Assembly (NCBI RefSeq): GCF_026151205.1
Contig: NC_087080.1
Coordinates: forward strand, 5,498,797 to 5,562,796
From: Bolinopsis microptera
Lineage: Eukaryota; Ctenophora; Tentaculata; Lobata; Bolinopsidae
Reading direction: 5' to 3'
Length of the DNA: 64,000 nt
The translations under genes were made by a program, and so were the position numbers. The notes below the pieces were generated by a model that was not told the origin of the DNA, made no database searches, and saw only the letters and a program-made list of their open reading frames with translations. Numbering within the stretch: position 1 is the first letter of the stretch; each line of letters begins with the position of its first letter. Positions 34,701 through 46,700 of this stretch are shown here, piece after piece.

Positions 34701-37700
34701 ATAGAGTGTTCCAGACGACATTTGTGGGACAGCAATAATCAGACATTACAATAATACAAGGTTGGTGGGCTGGGGGGCGCAGTAATAATCAGACATCACA
34801 ATAATATAAAGTTGGGGGACTGGGGGGGGGGAGGGGGCGCAGCCCCCAAGAAAATTTTTAGAAATTATTTGTTTTAGACGACATTAGGCATTAAAGAAAT
34901 TTGTAGGACGGCGATAATACAAAGTTGGGGGTGCAGCCCCCGGAAAATTTTTGAGAAATAGGGTGTTCCAGACGACATTTGTGAGACAGCAATAATCAGA
35001 CATTACAATAATACAAGGTTGGTGGGCTGGGGGGGGGGCGCAGTAATAATCAGACATCACAATAATATAAAGTTGGGGGACTGGGGGGGGGGGGGGGGCG
35101 CAGCCCCCAAGAAAATTTTTAGAAATTATTTGTTTTAGACGACATTAGGCATTAAAGAAATTTGTAGGCCGGCGATAATACAAAGTTGGGGGTGCAGCCC
35201 CCGGAAAATTTTTGAGAAATAGGGTGTTTCAGACGACATTTGGCATTAGAAATTTGTAATTTCAGACATCACAATAATACAAAGTTGGGGGCTAGGGGGG
35301 AACTCAGTACTTGTCACATTGAATGGAATAAGTACATATTGTATAGTGGGATTTGGGAATAATTTACGAAATGCTAAAGTCGATTGCCTGTCGTGTCGTT
35401 TAATCAAACAGTCATAAACACAGCCCACTTACCAGGCGACCATGGGGACTAGGGGGCTTATTTTTTTTGGGGTTCAATTTTTTTCCGGGGGTCTTCCCCT
35501 TGGCTACGTGTCTGCATTCTAGTTGCCAGACCCACTCTATTAGAGTGCAGACTCAACATTTTGGTTGCCAGACCCACTATTCTAGAGTCCAGACCCACAA
35601 TTCTGGTTGTCATATCTCCTATATTCTAGTTCATAGACCCCCAATTCTGGTTGACAGAGTGAAGAATTACCATTCTGGTTGCCAGATTCACTCTTCTAGA
35701 GAGGAGACCCACTCTTCTAGTAGGTACAGAGTCAAGACCCACTATTCTAAAATGCAGACCCACCATTCTGGTTGCCAGACCCACTCTTCTAAGGCGAAGA
35801 CCTACCATTCTGGTTGCCAGCCCCACTCTTCTAGAGTGTAGACGCACCATTCCGATTGCCAGACCCACTATTCTTGAGTAAACACCCACCTTTCGGGTTG
35901 CCGGACCCACTATTCTAGACTCTAGACTCCAGACGCACAATTCTGGTTGCCATATATCCTATATTCTAGTTTAGACCCCCAATTCTGGTTGACACTTGAC
36001 AGAGTGTAGACTTACCATTCTGGTTGCCAGACCCACTCTTCTAGAGTGAAGACCCACTAATATTCTAGAATTCTTACCCACCATTCTTGTTGCCAGACCC
36101 ACTCTTAGCTAGAGTGAAGACCCACTATTCAAGAATTCTGACCCACCATTCTTGTTTCCAGACCCACTACCCTAAGGTGCAGACCCACCATTCTGATTGC
36201 CAGACTCACTAATCTTGATTCCCTTGATTGCAGACCCACTATTCTGGTTGCCAGACACACTCTTATAGATTGCAGACACACCAATCTAGTTGCCAGACCC
36301 ACTCTTCTAAAGTGTAGACCCACCAGACCTATTATTCTAGAGTGAAGACCCACCATTCGGGTTGTCAGACTCACTCTTCAAGGGTGTACGTACACCCACC
36401 ATTCTGGTTGCCAGACCAACTTCTAGATTGCAGACCCACCATTCCAGCTGCCAGACCCACTCTTCTCAAGTGCATATCTACCACTCTGGTTGGCAGACCC
36501 ACTCTTTAAGGGTGCAGACTGCAGACCGATCGTTCTGGTTGCCAGACCCACTTATAGATTGCAGACCCAACATTCTAGCTGCCAGACCCACTCTTCTCAA
36601 GTGCAGACCCACCACTCTGGTTGTCAGACCCACTCTTGATCTTGAAGCCTGAAGGGTGCAGACCCACCATTCTGGTTGCCAGACCAACTTCTAGATTGCA
36701 GACCCACCATTCCAGCTGCCAGACCCACACTTCTCAAGTGCAGATCTACCACTCTGGTTGTCAGACCCACTCTTTAAGCCTGAAGGGTGCAGACCCACCA
36801 TTCATGTTGCCAGACCCACGTCTAGATTGCAGACCCACCATTCTAACTGCCAGACCCACTTCTAGATTGCAGACCCAACATTCTAGCTACCAGACCCACT
36901 CTTCTCAAGTGCAGACCCACCACACTGGTTGTCAGACCCACTCTTCAAGGGTGCAGACCCACCACTCTGGTTGTCAGACCCACTCTTCAAGGTTGTACGT
37001 ACACCCACCATTCTGGTTGCCGGACCCACTTCTAGATTGCAGACCCACCATTCCAGCTGCCAGACCCACTCTTCTCAAGTTCACCACTCGGGTTGTCAGA
37101 CCCACTCTTCAAGGGTGTACGTACACCCACCATTCTGGTTGCCAGACCAACTTATAGATTGCAGACCCACCATTCTAGCTGCCAGACCCACTCTTCTCAA
37201 GTCCAGACCCACCATTCTGGTTGTCAGACCCACTCTTAAAGGGTGCAGACTCACCATTTAGCGGCCAGACCCACGCTTCTCAAGTGCAGACCCACCACTC
37301 TGGTTGCCGGACCCACTCTTCTAGAGTGAAGACTCATTATTCTCGAATGCAGATCCACAATTCTGTTGCTAGACCAAGTTCTAGATTGCAGACCCACCAT
37401 TCCAGCCGCCAGACCCACTCTTCTCAAGTGCAGACCCACCATTCTGGTTGTCAGACCCACTCTCCTAAAGGGGAAGACTCATTATTCTCGAATGCAGATC
37501 CACAATTCTGGTTGCTAGACCAACTTCTAGATTGCAGACCCACCATTCCAGCCGCAAGAACCACTCTTCTCAAGTGCAGACCCACCATTCTGGTTGTCAG
37601 ACCCACTCCTTAAGGGTGTAGACCCACAATTCTGGTTAACAGACCCACTTCTAGATTGCATACCCACCATTCTAGCTGCCAGACCCACTATTCTCAAGTG

Positions 37701-40700
37701 CACACCCACCACTCTGGTTGTCAGACCACTCTTTAAGGGTACAGACCCATCATTCTGGTTGCCAGACCCACTTCTAGATTGCAGACCCACCATTCTAGCG
37801 GCCAGACCCACTCTTCTCAAGTGCAGACCCACCACTCTAGGCAACAGGGGTGAATAATATCAACAAATAAAGATTGTTTAATTTTTGCAAAAAATTTCTC
37901 GTCATGTGACAACCCTTCCCAACCCCCCTCAACCCCCTACCCCTCCCCCCTAAAAAACTCATCGGATTTTTGCTTCCCGCGAACATGATTTTTTCTGAAA
38001 ATCCAGATCTGTAAATCTATCAAATATGTAAAAAAAAAACCTTAGTGTTGATTAGATCTTCGAAATAAGTCTTTGCATCATTTTATTAAACATCGTTATC
38101 TGAGATAAAATTGTTCTAAAAGCAACTGGAATATTCACAAATCTTTAAAATAACTTACAAACTAGGAAAGGAAAACAAGTCTTAGGAAGACGTACAAAAC
38201 TATGTGACTTAAAACGGTACAAAACTAAAATATACTGAATAATAATCAAACGAAAATAATGGCTGCGTACATTTTATCTAATCTATTAAAGATTAGTTTC
38301 TCGGAAAAAGCTAGATTTCTCTGAATCAAGCAGTAAAAATATATAAATAGTAATGAATATAACACGTCTCTGATAGCAATATTGTAAACTAAACACGGGT
38401 TAATAGGCTGAGATCATGTCAAATAAAATAAATAAACTAAACACTAAGCTCCAGCGGATTTAAAAAGGATGTGGTTACTATCGAGGGTGTTCATACCCCC
38501 ATAACGCTCAAGGGTTTTCAATTGGGTCTGGTAGAACCCCTCTCTAGCTTCCATGGCCTTTTCCCTATCTGCTTGACTTATTTCAGGTTTAAATTCAAGA
38601 GCGTCCACTATAATAACAGAAAGGTGCGTACTAAGTGAAGAGTTATATAAGGCTACTGAACTAAAATCTAAATCATGATCAATATCTAAAAAGTGATTTA
38701 CTAACTTACAACTTCTGATACCTTTCTTAATGTGGCTCATATGATTAGAAAATCTCTTAGGGAGATTAGAAGTAGTATATCCTACATACGACTGTTTACA
38801 AGTTCTACACTCCATTAAATAAATAAGGTTATTACTCTGACAAGTTATATATTTAGTAATAGGGAAAACTTGTTTAGAATGGTGACTACTAAATTTGGAA
38901 CAAGGGGATAGGAAACTTTGCTTACAAACATAGCATTTTCCACAGGCATGGCACCCTGCGTTGTCAGCCTCCCGAACAGCCGGCAATATTGCAGCGTCTG
39001 GTTCAAGAAATTGACTAGCAGTGGCTTCTCCATCTCTATCACTGCTTACAGTTCCACTAGCACGATACTTATTGTGTACAAGCATGCCACCGATAGTTTG
39101 ATTCTTTCGGTGACTTACAAATACACTGTCAGCACGTACTAGCTTCTTCAAGGCTGTATCGAGATTAAGAAGGTGCTTATACTTGTGAATAATGCTCCCC
39201 ATGTTGGGAAGTGCTGGATTCTGATCCATCACCATGGGTATTAGACAAGTAGTCGTCTCATCCTTATTTTTAGGGGCATACAAGTTTTTCCTATTGGTTA
39301 TATCACTAAATTTGTTGAAAGCATCGTCTACAATACTAGAATGGTAACCACGGGCTACAAGGTAACCAGTATATACCTCCCTTTGCTCTAAGAAATTAGT
39401 GTCTTCACTATTGTTCTGCCTCACTCGCCTCGCCACACCATAGGGTATGTTTTTGAGAACATGGCTCCTATGACATGAGGTGGGGATGAGATAGCAGTGG
39501 GTGTCACTGGGCTTAGAGTAAAGTTTGGTATGAATAACATCGCCAACAGCATAGACATAGGTGTCTAAAAACTCAACACCATCCTTAGAGTAGTCGTAAG
39601 TAAACACAAGGTCCGGATGGATACTATTGAGCCATTCCATAAATTGTAGAAGCTCCTCAACAGTACCAGGCCAGGCCATGTATATATCGTCACGCAACCT
39701 ACCCCAGAATGCTGGTCTGTGTGGCGGGCCATGTTCTAAATCTCTTTCATTAACTAAAATATCGATCTTATCCATTGCACAATCTGCATACTCACATGAG
39801 TTCTTAGGACCCATCGCCGCTCCACGCTCCTGACGGTATGTTATACCGTTGAACGAAGCTATGTTGTAATCAAGAGTGATTTCTAGAGCACTAATAATGC
39901 ATTCTGTACTGAACAATTGATCATAACTACTTCTTTCATTCAGGTGCTTGGTGCATTGTTGGATCCCCATATCCCTGGGGATATTGGTGAACATGTTGGA
40001 TATATCTATGGCAACATGTATCACCTCCTTACCCAACAATATGGTGGACTCATTCAAGCTATCAATCTTCCTCAAAAAATGAGGGGTGTCAATAATTCTA
40101 TAATCTAAAATAGCCTTCTTCAATTCGTATGCAGTCAGGGCAGATAGGTTCTCAATGTACGAACCACATCCAGTAGTAATCATCCTCCCAGGGTACAAAG
40201 GTGGCTTGTGGGCCTTGGGATTCAGGTAAATATTACCAGGCTGGTTGAGCTCCGTACACGGAATAACCCACTCCCTGACCTTCTTAGACATACCTAATTC
40301 TTCTTTATACTTGACTGTCCAACATGAAATTTTATCAATTAATTCTGAAACTAAATCATCTACATTATTTACAATACTATATACAGATCTATCATTCAAA
40401 TGTACACCTATTCGTTGAATATATTCTTCTTCTCCAAGAAGAAAGAATCCTACCCCTTTGTCAAAAGGTCTAATAACCACATCCTTCCATCCTTTCACTT
40501 CTTTGAGAGCTGATCTGATAGGTGCAGCGATGTTGTCTGGTGAAACATACTTCTGAGTTGGCCGGTGGAGATCAACTTCTGCTCTGCAGCATTTAATGAA
40601 TGCCTCGAGTGCAGGGTTTTTACATGATTCAAAAGTACGTGATGATTCGGCCTTGATGAGGCAGCGCTCCATGTCAGTAACTCTTTTATCTGCTTTGTTA

Positions 40701-43700
40701 TATATATATACATGGGGCTAGTGATGGGGGATAGAAATGATTTTAGTACTAGAGCGACTGATGACGATTAGAAACGTTCAAGAAATTTGATTTTGGTAAG
40801 TCAGTTTTAATGGTAGTAACTTAAGACATAAGTACTGGGATACCTAGTTATACTTGAATGTCATTAAGGCACTTACAGTGACGTTTTACAAAGTTAAACG
40901 CGTGTCGTAATAATTTACTCTGAGCCCTGAACAATACCGTCTTTGTACCCGGTGGCGCCTTTATATCAGCTCTAAAACCTCTTTTAGTACTAGCAAAATT
41001 TCAACTAAAATCAATGCAAAGGGAACATGTAGCAAATATAGCGCTCATTCGCGCGCCAAAATTATCTAGTGCGCGCTCTTGTAGCGGGATTCTGTTTTCT
41101 AATTCGTACCCACCATTCACGACGCTCTCTAAGATGTAATGAAATTAAGGACAGTTACTGGGTTTCTCTTAGTTTAGAACGTGTGCAATGATCGGCTGGA
41201 CTTTATGGTCTGATTGCCCAGATACTGAACCAGGTCAAGTTAAACTGTCACGTGATCGGCTGTTCGCTTATTCGGCCCATTTCTTACTAAGCTTTAACTT
41301 AGACATTTCACGACATTTAATATTAAAAGTGGGCGGGAGGACTCCAACACCATCCCTAATTTAAAGATCTGAATACTGTTAGGAATTGAACCATATTTGG
41401 TAGAGTTTCAGAATAAATATGGTTCACCTTCCCACCGGTATCCTGATTAATTGTAATGGCCATTTTTTCATCATTGGTGTAAATCTGTAGCTAGCCTATA
41501 GCTAACCTATCGAATGTTGACAGGGAGATGTGGATGACGATGAGATGATTCCAGATAACGAGCAAGACATTAAGCCTCGGTTCCACAAGTCTCGAACCCA
41601 CCAACAAGCTATGCCAACGGGGAAAAGAATGGAGAAGGCGGTGAAGCTGAGGATGAGGATGAAGACGTGGACGACGAGGCGTTTGCTGATTGGAACCTCA
41701 GTGAGTGACTTATGGAATTGGTTTAGTTGGAATCAGTAATAGCGGTTATTTGTATCACTCACAATTTAACCGAGTCTAGGATAATTTAGTCATAAGATTT
41801 AACATTTTATTCCACTCCCTCAGGGAAGTGTAGTGCTGCTGCGCTTGATGCTCTAAGCAACGTGTACAAGGAAGATATCCTGGGGCCTTTACTCCCAATC
41901 TTAATGGAGACCCTGTCTAGCGCGGAGTGGGAGGTTAAAGAACTTGGTATGTAGATTATTTGTTTGCTCCATCCTACTTAGTTTGATGGTATGTGCCTTA
42001 GAATCATGATCAGTCATAAAACCATTTTATCCTTCCCAAAAAGCATGAGCACGGACAAAATTCATAGTTTTTGTCATGGTCGTAATTTCCATTTAAAATC
42101 TGACAATGGAAATAATTGATCCGGCTGATTATTTAATTGGAGTGAACAAATCGAACGATCAAGAGAAACATAAAACATAAGTACAGTACATGTCTTGAGT
42201 AATATCTTAGTCTTTAGATTTGTCTCAATATTTTCATAGCATTATGCCTCTCCGACCTGCCACATTCCGATTTAATTACAATCCGTTAAGTTGGACAATA
42301 AAACCCAGGCTAGAAAATTGTTGGCTGATCAATGATCATATGATCATAATATGATCATATATCTTGAAGCTTGGTCCGTTTAGTCGCTGACTGTAGCGCG
42401 CCTTTTATTGTACAGTTTTGTAATTTATGACAGATAATACAATACAATATCCTTATTTTTTATGGCCCATTATTCAAATTATTATTGTTTGAGAAGGAAC
42501 GTAATGATAATTCCATTAGTTTTGGATTCTTTCACTTCCATTTCATTAATTAAAAAAAAAACATCTCCGGTCTTTTCAGATGCTGTTCGAACATTTGAAC
42601 TTAAAAATTATTGAAACTTGAGCAACACAATCATCGAATCTTTGAAATATAGATCGTGACCTCATTCCGGAACAAAAATTATTCCTTGATAATATTATTC
42701 CAAAAGCTATATGATTGAGTCCCCCCATTATGGCAAACAAGAGCTACCATGTCCTAAACATAACAGAACTCGAGGGTCACACTTTCAACAAGAGTGCTGA
42801 TCAAATGATTGCAGCTGTTCTCATCACATGTGTAGCTGTCGGGGTTCCATGCAACATCGCCTCCCTTCTATATTTCTGGAGTAGGAGGAAACATTCTTTC
42901 CCGAATATTTTGTACACATTTATCAGCGCTGTTGATGTTTGCACTTGTGTCCTGACCCTGCCCATAATCAGTTCTTTGATGAATGGAAGACGACCCCTGG
43001 GATTCTTTCTAAGCTACACACTATGCGGTGTGTGGTATGTTCCATTTTACTTCACACTTCGCTTCTCCCAGTTCATGGTCCTCGTTATGAGTGTCACCAG
43101 AACTGTCAACATTCTGGCTCCCTTTTTCAGTATAAAGAAGAGTGCAGTTCTTGTGGCGTGTGTGGTTTATGCTGGATACATTCTCATTGTGAAAGCTGTG
43201 GTAATAGGATTTGGAGTAAACAAGTTTTTCTTCTTCTCCAATATTGCATCGTGTACTGAGACGAACTATGTGGATCCGCCGGATTGGAAATACATGGCCT
43301 TTGTCATGTTCGACCTTGCCAATCTGATCCTTCATTCAGTGATTGTATTTGTAAGCTTTATCTTGAGTATCATGGCCTTGGCAAAGGATGCCATGCCTGG
43401 CACCAACGACTTCAGGCGTGTTTCCATTACTATAACTATCTTCACAGCTGTTTTCCTTGTTTGTAATCTTCCCATGTTTTTGGCCGAACTTTTGAACAAT
43501 ATAGTGTTTGTGTGGATGAGGGATATTGTATATGTCGCAAAGAGTCCCTTCTTCGTTTGGTATTTCATTTTGATTAGCTACCGAGTGTTGATTCCTGTTA
43601 ACGCTGCCGTTAATCCGTTTATATACTTCTGGAGAATGGAGACCTTGCGGAGATGGATTTTGGATCATCTCAGGAAAACTAAGCCTTCAAATTTAAGGGA

Positions 43701-46700
43701 AAGGCTCAAAAGACAAAATGCTCAAAATCCGTTGAACATCAAAAACCGCCAAACAAAAGTTGCGTCGTCATCTAGCCTCTTACCTAGTTGCCTTAGTTCC
43801 TAGAAATTTCGTTGCAAATCGGACAATTTTTTGAAAAATACAAATTTATCCGGGTATTTGACATATTTGTTATTCAGTTAATCTTTGTTTTATTGATCGC
43901 CAACCGATAACACACAGATAATTAATTAAATTATTCAAAACAAAACTAATGAACATAGAACACCCATCATGATCAGTTTACAATTACTTTACAATTCCTT
44001 TTAACAACCTTGCCTCAGGAATCCTGGCGCTGGGAGCAGTGGCTGAAGGGTGTATGAACGGTATAATTCCTCACCTACCTCAACTTGTACCCTTCCTTAT
44101 CACCGCTCTGTCAGATAAAAAGGTAGGCTTTACTTGTGTCTTTACTCTTTAGTGGCCGTTTTAGTTTATGTTCAGTTAAATATCTTGAATAATTTGAGTT
44201 GAAAAAATCAAAGTAACATCATACCAGATCAAAGTGCAACAAATCCCCATTGAGTACTGGCATAGAGATTTTATATAGGTAACAGTGTTCGTTGTAGTTT
44301 GCATTTTTAATGCATTACTAGAGCAACGGTACAGATTTATCTGGTTATAACCTTACAGTAATTGACCAGTGTTAGTTGATATTGAATGAATTCTCATCGC
44401 AATCACAGTGTCAGGCATAAAAACAACAGGTTTACTAGTAAAAATATTTAAGAGACGTTTTCAGAGGTTAATCATCATGCTTTTCGACGATTAAATTCCT
44501 AGCTATTACATATTGTTTTGTAATTTCTGCCAAATATCACTGTCTACTGTAAAAATCTTATTTTCTGATCATCGAAGTCCGATTCTGGTTGGTTGTCTAG
44601 CAATCGCCTGCTTTGTAAACATTCTGAGCCCAAGTTCCTCCCTTGCCATCTACACATTTCTCCGAAGGTCCATACATCTGGTACATGTTAGATGCATTAT
44701 CTGCTGTGAAACAATCCCTACCAGACTGCACTGCAAACACTGCATACCCGTTCTCCACTGCATACTTCTCACAGTCTTCTACGGGATTATCGGATGTGAG
44801 CCTTATTCCACCTTGTATGGATCTGAGCGGGTCATCCCTCCAGCAGCCCAGGTTCTTCCTGCCACATTCTGGTGTTTCTGGAGAAAAAGAGCGTTGGTTC
44901 ATTATTCGTTTGATTCGCAGAAATATCAATAGCTTCATCTATCTGAAAACTGCCAACTTTAGAGCTGCATAGCTTTATGGGCCAGATAAATTTAGATACA
45001 TTTATATTTCATTATAGTCTGTAAATATTGGCATATTATCTCGTTTAACACTGTCGTGATAACAAATTTAATGTGTAGTTTAATACCTGGACAACTGCCC
45101 GTTTTATAGACGCTCTGGGACAAATATCCACCCCTTCCATCCTTACAGTTCTCAGCAGGCCCGTACATTTGGTAGGTTCGATCGGCGTTACTGGCTGTGA
45201 AACACTCTGTGCCGAACTGAACTGAGTTGTAATTTTGAGTAATGGTCGTATTCCTCACTTCTCAATTGAGAGGTACATGTTATAATTTCAGTTTTACTTT
45301 GCCTCACGTTGAGCAACGTGAGCCAATTCAGCTACAGTATGTAACATACCGGTCAACAAAGCTTGGTATTTGTTAAAGAAAATTTGCGAAATACTTATAT
45401 TAAGTAGCCGCCCTTTTGCAGCAAAGAAAGTATGGTATAATCGTCGTTGGCCTTCGCGAATTTAATGTGAAGAAAGAGACTTACCTGCGAAGACTGAGAA
45501 TCCCTCATCGTTTGCTAACTGTTCGCAGTCCTTGACTGGGTTCTCGGAGTTGAACCTTACCCCTCCTTTTATTGCTCTGTTAAGGGTATCTTTCCAGCAT
45601 CCCAAGCTCTGTCGTCCACATTCGTACGATGCTGGGATTTGGAGATTATTTAAGCACAAGGGAAATATCAAGTTTAAAACGTACTTACTGTTGATCATGA
45701 TATATATATATATAAGTTTATAACGTTATCTTAGTGAAAAAACTTTTGGATATTTCGACGCTTCCTACGTTTGCAAGTGTCTGCGAAGTAGACGTTCGAT
45801 GACCACGATCCACCTGTCCCATCCGAACATTCCTTTGAATCTCCAAACTTCTCGAAAGTCTCCTCAGCATTAGCTGCAGTGAAGCACTCGTGTCCGTACT
45901 GCACCGCGAATACAGAGAACCCACGCTCCTGTGCATATCTCTCACAGTCATCTATCGGGTTATCAGAGTGGAAGCGTATTCCGCCCTCAATTGCGCGGCC
46001 GGCAGGGCTATCGGCCCAGCAACCCAAGCTTTTCCGTCCACAATCTGGATTTGCTAAGGGATTTAAGTTAATTTTCAAGTGTTTTTAGATAGCGGTGGTT
46101 GCACTGGTCCTGATCCAAGAATCTAACATAAAATCTCCTGATGTGGCCGTTATTAGTATAAAATAACCGCCTAGAAAGGGGACACAAATTTGACTTAACA
46201 TTTAATTTTTTTAAAAATTACCTGGATCAGACATGATGTGAATAGTAACAGTAGCGTAATCATCAACCGAAGTATACCCCTCATACATCCCCCCGTAGAC
46301 TCCATCAATCGTCACTGAAATCTTCACGAACCTCCACGTGTTATCTCCACTATTCCTGATCCTGAGCCCCTTGATGTTCCCAATATCAGTGAAGTCCTTG
46401 ATAACACAGGATTCAGTCCCTCCCAGCTCCCTGTCAGCCTCACAGTCGTGCTCTGCAGTTTCACCCAGTGTTCCGATCACAGTGTAGAAGTAGCCGGAGA
46501 AAGCTCCTCCGTCCCACTTTCCTTTGGCGCTAGTCCGGTGCTGGAACTCGTACGTTACTGAAAAGGAAAACGTCTGAGTGAGTGGGATTGACCATAAAAA
46601 GGAGGACTTTAGTTTATCTACGAAATTGTCTCCTCGGATCGAGCCGTAAAGATTACTACAAAAATGGTTGTGTTTATTCTTTACCAGGACACTGTTGAGT

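Larger units (their letters stand above)
33533..38044. mobile_element. 4.5-kb TIR element packed with two satellite arrays
   Basis: The left end AAGGTTTTTTTTTTACA (33533-33549) is inverted at the right end TGTAAAAAAAAAACCTT (38027-38043). Inside, AGATCTG followed by ATTTT and CAG/GCAG keeps an imperfect match for about 50 bp. GTGTTGATTA occurs at 33524-33533 and again at 38045-38054, a 9-10 bp target duplication. The interior holds no ORF, only a G-rich satellite (33765-35310), a short unique part (35310-35505) and a 42-bp satellite (35508-37838). The left subterminal part already contains GGCAGACCCACTCG, close to the 42-bp satellite unit. The duplication size would fit a Mutator-like element; that is inference. 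Confidence 0.72.

Noticed and set aside
35508..37838. Regular spacing resembling a CRISPR array
   Set aside because: The spacer halves are themselves repetitive (21-bp dimer satellite), there are no cas genes and the genome is animal.
33701..37857. Many ORFs in the satellite arrays
   Set aside because: All follow the tandem units in several frames and strands; composition is set by the repeat, not by protein selection.
40749..40775. Hammerhead-like phrase CTGATGA...GAAAC near the Penelope-like element
   Set aside because: The bases between the two core boxes cannot form a proper stem II, and the phrase is on the strand opposite to the element's RT.
41545..41620. A 20-base intron (GTCTCG...CAACAAG) that would restore the transportin exon 10 frame
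   Set aside because: It is far below normal animal intron size and would remove the conserved SRT residues; a one-base error is simpler.
42715..42729. GPCR start at a TTG codon upstream of ATG 42730
   Set aside because: A non-ATG start is not needed; the ATG at 42730 gives a complete receptor.
43021..43668. Minus-strand ORFs across the GPCR
   Set aside because: Shadows of the GPCR reading frame; the plus-strand product has seven membrane segments and the expected motifs.
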